The notes under the pieces are model-generated. The model made no database searches, was not told where the DNA came from, and saw only the letters and a list, made by a program, of their open reading frames with translations. DNA of 64,000 nt, from NCBI RefSeq assembly GCF_947331435.1, contig NZ_CAMZOF010000001.1, positions 620,001 through 684,000 on the forward strand, read 5' to 3'. Numbering within the stretch: position 1 is the stretch's first letter; every line of letters starts with the position of its first letter. Shown here piece by piece: positions 15,965-26,443 of the stretch. Source of the DNA: Pelagibius sp. Alg239-R121. GTDB lineage: Bacteria > Pseudomonadota > Alphaproteobacteria > Kiloniellales > Kiloniellaceae. Made by a program: the position numbers and the translations under genes.

Positions 15965-17176
15965 CTATTTTTCAAGAAAAGCTCGAATCTTTGCACCCGC
16001 CTGAGCGATCGAGAGCACGCCATCCAAATGCCCGCGCGTGCCCTGGAGTTCGACGATCTCGACCGGCGTGCCATCCGACTTAATGATCGATGCGGTGTCG
16101 CGAACCGCATCGCCGGGGAAAACCAGATCCTCGTCGCTGTGGATCAACAAGACCGGCGCCTCGATAGCCAGCAAGCCCTCATAAAGGCTTTTACCGTGTC
16201 CGGTATAAAACAGCTGATTGGCTTTGGCGAGATAGAGGAAATGATTGGCGTCCGAAGCTTTCGCGCGCGCCAGACCGGCCCCATCGAGCACGGCTTCGAT
16301 CTTGAAGAGATTATCGAAAGCAGAGGCGGGGTCGGCCCCTTCCTTTGCCCAGCTACGCCCGAATTTCCCGTTCGACCACTCCCAATGCTGCGCGTGAAGT
16401 GTCACGATCTTCAAGGATTCGGCCAGTCCCTTCACAGGCGCATCACCGTCATAGTAGTCGCCACCGTTCCAGTTCGGGTCCAGTTTGATTGGCGCCGCCC
16501 AGATGTTGAGCCAGGCAATTAAGTCGCCGTCCGCCCAGCCAGATCCGATCACCGGGATCAGCCGCTCCACCCGCTCGGGATAGACAGCCGCCCATTCGTA
16601 GGCCTGCAGGCTGCCCATCGACGCGCCCATGACCGCATGCAGCTTCGAAATGCCGAGGCTATCCAGAAGCGCCTTCTGTACTTCGACAAAATCACGGATC
16701 GTAACGATCGGAAAATTCATGCCATAGGGCTTGCCCGTGTCCGGATTTATCGAGGCAGGGCCCGTGGTGACGACCTTGGGGTTTCCGGTTCCCAGATTGA
16801 CCAGCGTATCCACTGAGATCACAAAGTACTTGCTGGTATCAATCGGCTTTCCGGCGCCGATGATCGAATCCCAATAACCCGCTCGTTGGTCGTCTGCGGC
16901 GTATTTGCCTGCCGCATGGCTATTGCCGGAAAAATAGTGGGTAATCAGGATGGCGTTGTCTTTTTGAGCGTTCAGCGTGCCGTACGTTTCCCAGCCGACT
17001 TTAACATCGCTGATGGTCTCTCCGCCCTGGGTGGTAAAATTGTCGAGCTCAAATCCCTGCTTTTGCACCAGCGGCTCGTAAGCAGTGACAGGTGTCATCA
17101 TCAAGGTCATCGCCATGAAAGGCAAAACGATACGTTTGAAACAAAATGAAAAAATTCCGTCTCTCTGCTGATGCAT
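15965..17176 (-). CDS. Exported alpha/beta hydrolase of the homoserine O-acetyltransferase (MetX-like) family
   Basis: A 403-residue protein with an N-terminal signal sequence (FKRIVLPFMAMTLMMTPVTA) and a MetX-like alpha/beta-hydrolase domain. Visible are the nucleophile elbow GASMGSLQAYEW, the ITHYFSGNSHAAGKY oxyanion region, VLLIHSDEDLVFPGD (acid Asp) and RGHLDGVL (His), so the Ser-Asp-His triad looks complete. Cytoplasmic MetX makes O-acetylhomoserine; an exported form is unlikely to do so, so a secreted esterase or acyltransferase is more plausible (inference). I moved the start to ATG 17176, which has AAGGGA upstream and directly precedes the signal peptide. It follows glnD on the same strand, 140 bp downstream. 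Confidence 0.82.
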   Translation of the reverse strand: MHQQRDGIFSFCFKRIVLPFMAMTLMMTPVTAYEPLVQKQGFELDNFTTQGGETISDVKVGWETYGTLNAQKDNAILITHYFSGNSHAAGKYAADDQRAGYWDSIIGAGKPIDTSKYFVISVDTLVNLGTGNPKVVTTGPASINPDTGKPYGMNFPIVTIRDFVEVQKALLDSLGISKLHAVMGASMGSLQAYEWAAVYPERVERLIPVIGSGWADGDLIAWLNIWAAPIKLDPNWNGGDYYDGDAPVKGLAESLKIVTLHAQHWEWSNGKFGRSWAKEGADPASAFDNLFKIEAVLDGAGLARAKASDANHFLYLAKANQLFYTGHGKSLYEGLLAIEAPVLLIHSDEDLVFPGDAVRDTASIIKSDGTPVEIVELQGTRGHLDGVLSIAQAGAKIRAFLEK

Positions 17177-17316
17177 CTTGAATTTCCCTTGCTTGACACT
17201 TCGGCAAGACCGACGAAGCGTCATTTTTCAAAGCCGCCGATTCACGAGAATTCAGGCTTCCATTCTCAAGGTATTTTTGCAATCACAGATATTTGTCGGA
17301 CAACGTCGCGATGAAC

Positions 17317-20187
17317 CTATTCGGCTGCAGCTTCAGGTTTCCGCTTGGTCACTTTTGCAGGCTTCTTGTCGTCAGCTTTCATCCCCGTGGCCTTCTTGGA
17401 AACAGAGGCTGGCGTACAGTCGTTACTCTCAAGGACCTCAAGAAGTTTCTTGCGGATACGAGTCAGCTTTGACTTGTTTTCAATCTTGGATCCCAGAGCG
17501 TCTTTCACGTAGAAAACATCCACTGCATGCGTGCCGTAAGTGGCAATGCGGGCTGTGGAGATCATCAGATTGAGCCGGGTTATGGCTGTGGTGAGCTGGT
17601 ACAGCAGGGCGGGACGGTCGCGGCCATTGACTTCGATTACCGTATGAGTCGCACTGGCCTTGTTGTCGATAAGAACGCGAGGCGCCACCTTGAAGACGCG
17701 GTAGCGGCTGGGAATTGACGAGCGCTGACTGGCCAGCTCCTGAATCGGGCGCATGCCACCCGACAAAACCTTTTCAATGTTGGCAGAGAGGCGCTTGAGG
17801 CGCTCATCGCTTTCGAAGGCGCCACCCTCCACGGCATCGTGAACATAGAAGGTATCGAGCGCCATGCCGTTGGCGAGCGTGATGATGTTGGCACCCTCGA
17901 TCGAGGCGCCACTGACTGCCATGGCGCCGGCGATCCTGCTAAACAGGCCTGGATGGTCCGCCGTGTAGATGGTGACCTCCGTCACCTCCCGATAACCGTC
18001 GACATGGGCGTCGATCTTAAGAGGAAGTTTCTCTCGCTCTGCTTCCCGTACCAGCAACGCGTGGCGTAGATGGGTTTCGGTATCCGCCGAGAGCCAGTAG
18101 GAAGGGTAGCCCCGCTTGATGTGGGCTTCGATCTCTTTCTTTGGCCAATCCGCGATTGCGGCACGCAGGGCTTCCTTGGCATGTTCGACTCGTCTAGCCC
18201 GGCCTTCGGACGAAATGCCGCCGGAGAGGACCTCCTCTGTGCGCCAGTAAAGATCACGCAGCAAGGCCGCTTTCCAGGCATTCCACACATTGGGTCCAAC
18301 GGCACGGATGTCGGCAACGGTCAAGACCAGCAGCAGCCGCAGCCGCTCTGGCGACTGTACCAGTGCCGCAAAATCCTGGATGGTTTTAGGGTCATCGATA
18401 TCGCGCTTAAAGGCGGTATCACTCATAGCCAGATGTCGGAGCACAAGCCAAGCCACCGTTTCGGTCTCTTCGGCGCTAAAGCCTAGGCGCGGGCAAAGCC
18501 GGCGCGCCACTTTGGCCCCTTCTTCCGAATGATCGCCCGGCCGGCCTTTCGCGATATCATGTAAAAAGACCGCAACGTAGAGCACGCGCCGCGACAAAAC
18601 CTTATGGACGACTTCAGTGGCGATCGGAGCTTCCTCGGCCAATCGTCCCTGTTCGATATCATGCAGAATACCGATCGCGAAGATCGTATGCTCATCGACC
18701 GTATAGTGATGGTACATGTTGTATTGCATCTGCGCGACAACCCGCCCGAAATCGGGGATGAAGCGGCCAAATACACCGGCCTCGTTCATACGCCGAAGCG
18801 CCGTCGCCGGGTCCTCGTCTGCGCAGAGAATATCCATAAAGACCTTGTTGGCCTCCGGATCGTCTCTCAGAGCCTTCTTGATCAGCTTGAGATTCTGGGT
18901 GATCCAGCGCAGAGCGCGCGGATGAATGTCCAGATCGTGTTTTTGCGCGACGGCGAAGATGCGCAACATCTCAATCGGTGCGTTCGTAAAGACCCCTGCA
19001 TCCTTAACCGACAATCGATCGCCTTCGAGCCTGAAACCACCAATCGAGCGGCGCCGGGACAGGGACGGCAGACGAAAACGCGAGCGGCGATTGTGTTCGG
19101 CCTCGAGCGTCGCGCAGAAGATTCGGGTCAGATCACCGACATCCTTGGCGATCAGGAAGTAATGCTTCATGAAACGCTCGACACCCTGGGTCCCGGCGTG
19201 ATCGGTGTAACCCATCCAGTCGGCCAGGGACTTCTGGACATCAAAGGTCAGACGTTCCTCGGGACGGCCGGTCAGATAGTGCAGGGCGCAACGCAGGGTC
19301 CAAAGGAAGGCCTGGGCTTTCTCAAAGCGGCGGACTTCCTGACGCGTGAACACCTTTTGATCGACCAGCCGCGAAATGTCATCGACGTGATAGAGAAACT
19401 TCGAGATCCAGAAGAGCGTATGAAGATCGCGCAAGCCGCCTTTGCTCTCCTTGATATTGGGTTCCAGTGAATAGCGGGTGCCGCCGTTTCGCTTATGGCG
19501 CAGATCACGCTCGTTCAACTTCGCTTCGATGAACCTGGCGCCACCCTGGGCCTGCAGTTCCGACTGGAAGCGTTGGCGCAGCTCGACATAGAGACTCTGG
19601 TCACCCCAGAGCCAGCGGGCCTCAAGCAAGTTTGTGCAGATCGTCACGTCCGCCTTCGCCTGGCGAATACAATCAGACACTTTTCGGGTTGCATGACCGA
19701 CTTTGAAGTTCAAATCCCAGAGGAAATAAAGCATGGCCTCTACGACCTGTTCACTGCGCGGCGTCATCTTGTAGGGCAGTAAAAACAGCAGATCGACATC
19801 CGACTGAGGTGCCAGCTCTCCCCGGCCATAGCCGCCCACGGCGACGAGAGAGAGCACTTCACCAGTCGAGGGGTTGGCCAGTGGGAAAAGGTGGGTCGTC
19901 ACATGGTCGTAAACCACCCGGATCAACTGGTCGACCAGGTAGCAGTTAGAGCGCACCACGACGGTTCCCGAAGCCCGTTCGTCGAAGCGACGGCGCACTT
20001 CGGCCCGGCCGCCTTCGAGTGCATCCCGTAGAGCCGCCAGCACCTGCTTGCGGATCTCATTGTCGGACGCATCCGCTCCGACAATATCTTCAATCCGGCC
20101 GAGCAGAGTGCGCCGGTCAATTATGGCGCGCTTGTTCCGCACCTCCGTCTCAAACGACTCTTCCGGCAAAAGGTCCTGCATATCCAA
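17317..20187 (-). CDS. glnD: Bifunctional [protein-PII] uridylyltransferase/uridylyl-removing enzyme GlnD
   Basis: A 956-residue nitrogen-status sensor that uridylylates PII proteins when glutamine is low and removes UMP when it is high. Domains in order: nucleotidyltransferase with GGYGRGELAPQSDVDLL (about residues 112-128), a helical linker, an HD hydrolase domain with VFLHDIAKGRPGDHSEEG (about residues 540-557), and two C-terminal ACT domains (HPGLFSRIAGAMAVSG and RPALLYQLTTAITRLN) that bind glutamine. All key motifs are intact. The last ~25 residues form a Lys-rich tail. It lies downstream of mutS on the same strand with a 173-bp gap. Confidence 0.97.
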   Translation of the reverse strand: MDMQDLLPEESFETEVRNKRAIIDRRTLLGRIEDIVGADASDNEIRKQVLAALRDALEGGRAEVRRRFDERASGTVVVRSNCYLVDQLIRVVYDHVTTHLFPLANPSTGEVLSLVAVGGYGRGELAPQSDVDLLFLLPYKMTPRSEQVVEAMLYFLWDLNFKVGHATRKVSDCIRQAKADVTICTNLLEARWLWGDQSLYVELRQRFQSELQAQGGARFIEAKLNERDLRHKRNGGTRYSLEPNIKESKGGLRDLHTLFWISKFLYHVDDISRLVDQKVFTRQEVRRFEKAQAFLWTLRCALHYLTGRPEERLTFDVQKSLADWMGYTDHAGTQGVERFMKHYFLIAKDVGDLTRIFCATLEAEHNRRSRFRLPSLSRRRSIGGFRLEGDRLSVKDAGVFTNAPIEMLRIFAVAQKHDLDIHPRALRWITQNLKLIKKALRDDPEANKVFMDILCADEDPATALRRMNEAGVFGRFIPDFGRVVAQMQYNMYHHYTVDEHTIFAIGILHDIEQGRLAEEAPIATEVVHKVLSRRVLYVAVFLHDIAKGRPGDHSEEGAKVARRLCPRLGFSAEETETVAWLVLRHLAMSDTAFKRDIDDPKTIQDFAALVQSPERLRLLLVLTVADIRAVGPNVWNAWKAALLRDLYWRTEEVLSGGISSEGRARRVEHAKEALRAAIADWPKKEIEAHIKRGYPSYWLSADTETHLRHALLVREAEREKLPLKIDAHVDGYREVTEVTIYTADHPGLFSRIAGAMAVSGASIEGANIITLANGMALDTFYVHDAVEGGAFESDERLKRLSANIEKVLSGGMRPIQELASQRSSIPSRYRVFKVAPRVLIDNKASATHTVIEVNGRDRPALLYQLTTAITRLNLMISTARIATYGTHAVDVFYVKDALGSKIENKSKLTRIRKKLLEVLESNDCTPASVSKKATGMKADDKKPAKVTKRKPEAAAE

Positions 20188-20360
20188 ATTCCGCAGCGAG
20201 AGCGCGATCGTTCTCGATTGAGACGATCAAGAGCGCGAATTCCCCTCCAAGAGACCGCAAAACACCAATTTTGGCAAGGCGTCAGACCTCTCAGCAATCA
20301 CTTCTGTTCGTGCGGAGAGTTAAGCTTCAACCGACCTGTGAAAATGGAAACGAGCCTTCT

Positions 20361-23099
20361 TTACTCACGCCCGGAAAGAGTCTTCAACGCATAGAGCAAC
20401 TCGAGTGCCTGACGGGGCGTCAGATCATCGGGATTGATCTCGGACAGTCTTTCTTCGACTGCGGAAGGTGCGGGGGCCGTTTCGGACATGCCTGCGCCAC
20501 CTTCTCCAGGTGCCCGTTCTTGCGCCAAAGCCGCTGCGAAGAGCGGCAGGTCGTCTGCCAGACGCGTCAGAACACCGGCCTGTTCGCCCTGCTCCAGGGT
20601 CGCCAGCACCTCTTCCGCCCTGGAAACGACTGCATTCGGCAAACCCGCCAACTTGGCAACGTGAATGCCATAAGAGCGATCGGCGGCGCCGGCGGCAACT
20701 TCATGCAGGAAGATCACCTCACCCTGCCACTCCTTGACCCGCATGGCGTGGCACGCCAGCGCTGTCAGCTTGGCTGAAAGAGTGGTGAGTTCATGGTAGT
20801 GAGTGGCAAACAGCGCCCGGCTGCGATTGACTTCGTGTAGATGTTCAACGCAAGCCCAGGCGATGGAGAGACCATCGAAGGTCGCGGTGCCGCGGCCGAT
20901 CTCGTCCAGGATTACCAATGAGCGCGGCGTGGCTTGATTGAGAATCACTGCCGTTTCGACCATCTCAACCATAAACGTGGAGCGACCTCGCGCCAGGTCG
21001 TCGGCGGCACCCACTCTGCTGAACAGGCGGTCAATCACTCCGATATGGGCGGCATCGGCAGGAACAAAGGATCCCATCTGCGCCAAAATCGCGATCAGGG
21101 CATTCTGGCGTAAAAAGGTACTCTTTCCCGCCATGTTGGGGCCGGTTATCAGCCACAGGCGCTGCTCGTCGGCCAGGTTACAGTTGTTGGCGACAAAGCT
21201 GCCTTCCTGGGTCTTTGCCAGAGCCGCCTCAACCACCGGATGGCGGCCTGCGGTGATGTCGAACGTCGAGCTATTATCGACTTTCGGCCGGCACCAGCGG
21301 CCCTGCAGTGCCAATTCGCTAAGAGCCGCAGCGACATCCAGTGTGGCCAATGCACCGGCAGCCAGGGCGACCACCTCGGCTCGGCCGTCAATTTCACCGA
21401 CCAGATCCTCGAACAGTCTCATCTCGATGGCTTGGGCCTTGTCGGCCGCCGAAGCGATCTCCTGCTGCAACTCGGACAGCTCCACAGTGGAGTAGCGGAC
21501 GGCACTGGCCAGGGTCTGGCGATGGATGAAAGGTGCCTCTTGTCCAGTCGGCATTTTTGGAGCATGGGTCGGCGTAACCTCAATGTAATAGCCGAGCACG
21601 TTGTTGTGCCGGATTTTGAGGTTTGTAATCCCGGTTTCTTCGGCATAGCGGCTTTGCAGCGCTGCAATCAGCCGCCGGCTCTCATCACGCAGACCGCGGT
21701 ACTCGTCTAGCTTGGCGTCGTAGCCTTGGGCGATGAAACCACCGTCGCGGGCCAGCAGCGGCAGCTCCTCAGATAAGGCCCGCTGCAGCCGATCGACCAA
21801 TTGATCATGGAATCCGAGGTCCTGAAGCACGGATGCCAATTTCTCGGGAAGGGGGGCGAGCTTTTTGTCCGCCAACATAGCCCGCATACCGCCAGCTTCA
21901 CTCAGTGCATCCCGCACGGCCGCGAGATCGCGCGGTCCTCCCCGTCCAAGAGAAAGCCGCGACAGTGCGCGCGCGATGTCGGGACAGAGGCGCAACCGGC
22001 GTCTCAATTCTTCACGTAGCTGGTCGTTGCCGACCAAATAGTCCACGACATCCAGGCGGGCAGCAATGGCCGCCGCGTCCGTCAGGGGGGAGGCCAGCCA
22101 AGACGCGAGCAAGCGCGCCCCCGCCCCGGTGACGGTGCGGTCGATGGTCGCCAGGAGCGTACCGGCGCGGCCGCCGCTCAAGGCTTGGCTCAGCTCCAGA
22201 TTTCTGCGGGTCGCGGCGTCGACCTCCATAACGCTGCCTTGACGCTGCCGACGGGGCGGCACCAGCCGGGGAAGGCGGCCTTTCTGTGTCAGCTCCACGT
22301 AGTCCAGCAAAGCGCCTACGGCAGCCAGTTCGGCCCGCTCGAACTCTCCGTAGGCATCCAGGGCCTTTACTTCGAAAATCGCCTCTACCCTGCGTTTGGC
22401 ATTCTCGCTGTCAAAACGCGAGGCGGGGAGGGTCGTTAGCCGGTCCTTCCATTCGGCGAAGACCTCAAAGAGCTCGGGCCGCTGCGCCAGACGATCAGAG
22501 ACAAGCATTTCGCCAGGCGCCAGACGCGCCAGCACAGCACCAAGGTCCCCGTAACCCAGTGGCTGCACGTGGAAATCACCGGTCGACATATCCAGCCAAG
22601 CAAGTCCGAGCCGGCCTGCAGAACTGCCGCCGGTTTCAGCCAGGGCCGCCAAAAAGTTATGGTTTCTGGCATCGAGCAATTCATCTTCGGTCAGAGTCCC
22701 TGGTGTAACCAAACGGACAACGTCACGGCGAACCACTGATTTACCGCCCCGCTTTTTGGCTTCGGCAGGGTTTTCAACCTGTTCACAGACTGCGACCTTG
22801 AACCCTTTGCGGATCAGGCGAGAAAGATAACCGTCAGCCGAATGCACAGGCACGCCGCACATGGCGATATCGGCGCCTTCGTGCTTGCCGCGTTTGGTAA
22901 GGGTAATATCCAGCGCCGCCGAGGCCACGACGGCATCTTCATGAAATAGTTCGTAAAAATCACCCATGCGATAAAACAGAAGGGCATGGGGATAGCCCGC
23001 CTTGATTTCCAGATACTGGGCCATCATCGGCGTGACGCTCCGGGCGGACTCGGTTGGCGGTGTGGCGGCTTTGCTGACGGCGTTGCTGGAATCGGGCAT
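20361..23099 (-). CDS. mutS: DNA mismatch repair protein MutS
   Basis: A 912-residue mismatch-recognition ATPase. The N-terminal mismatch-binding domain includes the Phe-x-Glu motif in [14 protein letters not shown]. The core contains [11 protein letters not shown], and the ATPase domain has Walker [14 protein letters not shown] (about residues 649-661), [22 protein letters not shown] and ATHYHELT. The C-terminal segment ends with a helix-turn-helix dimerisation part. The start ([19 protein letters not shown]) provides a polar extension of about 25 residues before the domain. Normal length, intact. Confidence 0.97.
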   Translation of the reverse strand: MPDSSNAVSKAATPPTESARSVTPMMAQYLEIKAGYPHALLFYRMGDFYELFHEDAVVASAALDITLTKRGKHEGADIAMCGVPVHSADGYLSRLIRKGFKVAVCEQVENPAEAKKRGGKSVVRRDVVRLVTPGTLTEDELLDARNHNFLAALAETGGSSAGRLGLAWLDMSTGDFHVQPLGYGDLGAVLARLAPGEMLVSDRLAQRPELFEVFAEWKDRLTTLPASRFDSENAKRRVEAIFEVKALDAYGEFERAELAAVGALLDYVELTQKGRLPRLVPPRRQRQGSVMEVDAATRRNLELSQALSGGRAGTLLATIDRTVTGAGARLLASWLASPLTDAAAIAARLDVVDYLVGNDQLREELRRRLRLCPDIARALSRLSLGRGGPRDLAAVRDALSEAGGMRAMLADKKLAPLPEKLASVLQDLGFHDQLVDRLQRALSEELPLLARDGGFIAQGYDAKLDEYRGLRDESRRLIAALQSRYAEETGITNLKIRHNNVLGYYIEVTPTHAPKMPTGQEAPFIHRQTLASAVRYSTVELSELQQEIASAADKAQAIEMRLFEDLVGEIDGRAEVVALAAGALATLDVAAALSELALQGRWCRPKVDNSSTFDITAGRHPVVEAALAKTQEGSFVANNCNLADEQRLWLITGPNMAGKSTFLRQNALIAILAQMGSFVPADAAHIGVIDRLFSRVGAADDLARGRSTFMVEMVETAVILNQATPRSLVILDEIGRGTATFDGLSIAWACVEHLHEVNRSRALFATHYHELTTLSAKLTALACHAMRVKEWQGEVIFLHEVAAGAADRSYGIHVAKLAGLPNAVVSRAEEVLATLEQGEQAGVLTRLADDLPLFAAALAQERAPGEGGAGMSETAPAPSAVEERLSEINPDDLTPRQALELLYALKTLSGRE

Positions 23100-23365
23100 T
23101 GATACCGGACTGAATTAGGACGTGAATAGCGTAAAACAGTGAGCAATAGGCTGCGGCTTAGGAACAGCGCTCTCTGCGACCGAACAGCTTCGCACTTACT
23201 CTATCCCATGCCCTCTTTGCAAGCACGGGTAGGAGCAGGCAATATAACCTTATTAGGGTCGACGGCGGCAATAGAGCCTGCCGAAATCCGGTCGACGGCA
23301 TCGAGCTATCAACGATGAAGCCGTAGAACTCGAGATCATCGACAAAGCGTAAGGAGTACGACGCC

Positions 23366-23866
23366 TTGCAGGACAACGGCATCGAGGAGACAACCGAGAT
23401 CGTCGGGCGCTTCGCCGAGCGTGAAAATTTCAAAGCGGCGGTTGAAACCCTGCTTGCAGCTGGTTTCAGATCAAGCGACCTCTCGGTGCTGGATACTCAT
23501 GAGGCCTTGAGCGCCAGCGAATCCACTGGCGCGGCCTGGCAGCAGGCCATGATTGGTTTGGTTGGTGAGATCAAGTATGTCGGACCAATCACAGCAGCAG
23601 GTCTGATCGCAGTTGCAACAGGCCCGGTCGGCGCAGCCATGGCAGGTCTTGTCGCGGCCGGATTGACGTCAGTCGCGCTGTCCGAATTGCTCACAACTCT
23701 GCGGGCTACGCCACATACCGAACAGTTCGCACGCGCGCTGGAATCGGGTACCGTCCTGCTTTGGGTCCGGACAATAAGTGAACAGCAAAGTGACGTCGCC
23801 GCGGAAATTCTTACCCGTCACGGCGCCGAGGACGTCCACAGCCATAGGCGCAGCCCACAAATCTAA
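23366..23866 (+). CDS. Conserved hypothetical glycine/alanine-rich protein (stress-protein-like)
   Basis: A 166-residue protein not assigned to a characterised family. The N-terminal part (EIVGRFAERENFKAAVETLLAAGF) resembles the ferredoxin-like repeat of general-stress/YflT-type proteins. A central Gly/Ala-rich segment (ITAAGLIAVATGPVGAAMAGLVAAGLTS) could be an amphipathic or membrane-associated helical hairpin. A second VLLWVRTISEQQSDVAAEILTRHGAEDVH segment ends in a His-containing tail. Translation likely starts at TTG 23366, with AAGGAG 9 bp upstream. It lies between divergent mutS and the malic enzyme gene, 108 bp before the latter. Confidence 0.7.
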   Translation: MQDNGIEETTEIVGRFAERENFKAAVETLLAAGFRSSDLSVLDTHEALSASESTGAAWQQAMIGLVGEIKYVGPITAAGLIAVATGPVGAAMAGLVAAGLTSVALSELLTTLRATPHTEQFARALESGTVLLWVRTISEQQSDVAAEILTRHGAEDVHSHRRSPQI

Positions 23867-23974
23867 TCGCCACGATGTGGAAAGGGGACTACAACCCCGC
23901 CTGCGGTTCTGTACCAATAGAGAAACCAAAGAAAAAGCAAAGCCTGTACGGCTGCACACCGGAGAAAAGAATCT

Positions 23975-26260
23975 ATGTCCAACGATAGCTCGCGCACCAC
24001 TGATCAGGAAGCCCTCGACCTTCATTCAAGTGGGCGTCCCGGCAAGCTGGAGATCCGGGCGACAAAGCCGCTGACCACACAGCGCGACCTGTCCCTGGCC
24101 TATTCGCCCGGTGTTGCGGTTCCCTGCCTTAAGATCAGCGAGGATCCTTCAAAAGCCTATGACTATACCGCCAAAGGCAACACCGTCGCCGTCGTCTCAA
24201 ACGGGACTGCGGTACTGGGTCTAGGCGATCTTGGCGCATTGGCTTCGAAGCCGGTTATGGAAGGTAAAGCGGTTCTCTTCAAACGCTTCGCAGATGTCGA
24301 CGGGATTGATCTGGAGGTCGATACACGGGACGTGGACGAATTCGTCAACTGCGTCAGGTTCCTCGGTTCAAGTTTTGGCGGCATCAATCTGGAGGATATT
24401 AAGGCACCGGAATGCTTCATTATCGAACAGCGCCTGCGAGAACTGCTGGACGTACCCGTCTTTCATGACGATCAGCACGGTACGGCGATTATCGCGGCGG
24501 CGGGCCTGATCAACGCCGTCCATCTCACCGGACGGGAACTCGGTACCTTAAAAATGGTCATTAACGGGGCCGGTTCGGCAGGGATTGCCTGCGCTGAATT
24601 GATCAAGGCTATGGGCGTACCTCATAACAATATTCTGCTCTGCGACACCCGAGGCGTTATCTACCAGGGTCGCGAAGCAGGCATGAACCAATGGAAGTCT
24701 GCTCATGCGGTCGTAAGCGAGGATCGCAGCCTCGAGGATGCGGTCAAGGACGCCGATGTCTTTTTCGGTCTTTCAGTCAAGGGCGCCCTGACACCGGCGA
24801 TGGTCAAGTCCATGGCGCCGCAGCCCATCATCTTCGCCATGGCAAATCCGGATCCGGAGATCACCCCGGAAGAAGTCGAGGCCGTGCGCGACGATGCCAT
24901 CATCGCCACCGGGCGGTCCGACTATCCCAACCAGGTCAACAACGTGCTGGGCTTCCCATATATCTTCCGCGGTGCCCTGGATGTGCGGGCGTCGACCATC
25001 AATATGGAGATGAAAATCGCAGCCGCCGAATCTTTGGCGGCCCTGGCCCGGGAGGACGTGCCCGACGAGGTCGACCGGGCCTATGCCGGACGGCGTCTGC
25101 GCTACGGCAAGGACTACATCATTCCTGCTCCCTTCGACCCACGCCTGATCGTCGCCGTTCCAAAAGCAGTGGCACAATCGGCTATGGCCACCGAGGTCGC
25201 ACGCAAACCAATCACCGATATGGCACTTTATGAGCAGGAACTTTCGGCGCGCCTCGATCCGGCGGCTGCCAGCCTGCAGGGAATTTTCGAAAAAGTGCGT
25301 GCGGCACCGGTCCGTAAGAGAATCGTCTTTGCCGAAGGCGAGGAGGCACCGACCATCCGCGCGGCGTTGGCCTTCCACAACGCCGGCTACGGCACGCCCG
25401 TCCTGGTCGGCCGGGAGGAGCGCGTCCGCGAGACCATGAAAACCATGGGTCTGAGCGGCGATTTCCTGGAGATTCACAATGCCCGGGTGTCGGAGCACAA
25501 TACCCACTACGCAGAGTTCCTGTACCAGCGCCAGCAGCGCAGCGGAGCCCTGTTGCGAGACTGCCAACGTATGGTCAATCAGAACCGCAATGTCTTCGCT
25601 GCCTGCATGGTCGCAAACGGCCACGCAGACGGGATGGTTTCGGGCCTGACCCGCAGCTTTGGCGTCACCTACGAGGATATCAGCCACGCTATCGACCCCA
25701 AGCCGGGACACCGTGTCTTCGGCATGTCGATGATGATGCTCGATGGTCGCTCGGTCTTTATCGCCGATACCTCGGTCCACGAACTGCCAACTCCCGAACA
25801 ACTGGCCGACATCGCCATTCAGAGTGCCGAGCAGGCCCGGGCGATGGGATATGAGCCGCGTGTTGCTTTCCTGAGTTTCTCGAATTTCGGCAACCCCATG
25901 CGGGCAAAAGCCTTGCGCATCCGTGAAGCTGTGGAGGTATTGGACGGCATGGAAGTCGATTTCGAATACGATGGCGAAATGCAGGCCAACGTCGCTCTGG
26001 ATTACGACCTGATGCGACAACTTTATCCCTTCTGCCGTTTGGCCGGGCCGGCCAACATCCTGATTATGCCGGCACTGCATAGTGCCAACATCGTTTCAAA
26101 GCTGATCCAAAAGATCGGCAGTGGGACGGTCATCGGCCCCATGCTTCTGGGATTGAGCCATCCGGCACAGATCGTCACTCTGGGCGCGACGGTGAACGAT
26201 TTGGTCACGGCGGCAGGGCTAGCCGCGCATGAGTCGATCACCCGAAAACAGTCGGTATGA
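23975..26260 (+). CDS. maeB: NADP-dependent malic enzyme fused to a phosphotransacetylase-like domain (MaeB)
   Basis: A 761-residue fusion of malic enzyme (about residues 1-430) and a phosphate acetyltransferase-like domain (about 440-761). The malic half has TQRDLSLAYSPGVAVPC, LEDIKAPECFIIEQ, PVFHDDQHGTAI and a Rossmann INGAGSAGIACAE. The C-terminal half contains RIVFAEGEEAPTIRAA and MANGHADGMVSG. The malic domain converts malate to pyruvate and CO2 with NADP. The PTA-like part is regulatory in known MaeB proteins, binding acetyl-CoA, rather than a working PTA. Length is normal and there are no disruptions. Confidence 0.95.
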   Translation: MSNDSSRTTDQEALDLHSSGRPGKLEIRATKPLTTQRDLSLAYSPGVAVPCLKISEDPSKAYDYTAKGNTVAVVSNGTAVLGLGDLGALASKPVMEGKAVLFKRFADVDGIDLEVDTRDVDEFVNCVRFLGSSFGGINLEDIKAPECFIIEQRLRELLDVPVFHDDQHGTAIIAAAGLINAVHLTGRELGTLKMVINGAGSAGIACAELIKAMGVPHNNILLCDTRGVIYQGREAGMNQWKSAHAVVSEDRSLEDAVKDADVFFGLSVKGALTPAMVKSMAPQPIIFAMANPDPEITPEEVEAVRDDAIIATGRSDYPNQVNNVLGFPYIFRGALDVRASTINMEMKIAAAESLAALAREDVPDEVDRAYAGRRLRYGKDYIIPAPFDPRLIVAVPKAVAQSAMATEVARKPITDMALYEQELSARLDPAAASLQGIFEKVRAAPVRKRIVFAEGEEAPTIRAALAFHNAGYGTPVLVGREERVRETMKTMGLSGDFLEIHNARVSEHNTHYAEFLYQRQQRSGALLRDCQRMVNQNRNVFAACMVANGHADGMVSGLTRSFGVTYEDISHAIDPKPGHRVFGMSMMMLDGRSVFIADTSVHELPTPEQLADIAIQSAEQARAMGYEPRVAFLSFSNFGNPMRAKALRIREAVEVLDGMEVDFEYDGEMQANVALDYDLMRQLYPFCRLAGPANILIMPALHSANIVSKLIQKIGSGTVIGPMLLGLSHPAQIVTLGATVNDLVTAAGLAAHESITRKQSV

Positions 26261-26443
26261 CGACTCTCCAGACAGGTGAATAGTCTTAGGCCTCAAGAAC
26301 GACCGGATCCGCAGCCAACAAACTTGAATAGGGGGAGCAAAGGTCACCGAAAATGCGCAGAGTTGAGTCAATCTGTAATACTCCGGTGCTAGAGTAGGCG
26401 AATAAACTTGGCGACATCACCTCTTATGACAAGGGTCCGGGCC

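Noticed and set aside
17225-17316. Degenerate copy of the SulP-leader repeat (GATTCACG near AATTCAGGCT) upstream of the MetX-like gene
   Set aside because: Arms are in the wrong relative arrangement and imperfect; likely coincidence.
23256-23301. 10-bp direct repeat GGTCGACGGC upstream of the 23366 gene
   Set aside because: Short, GC-rich and not associated with a promoter or symmetrical site.
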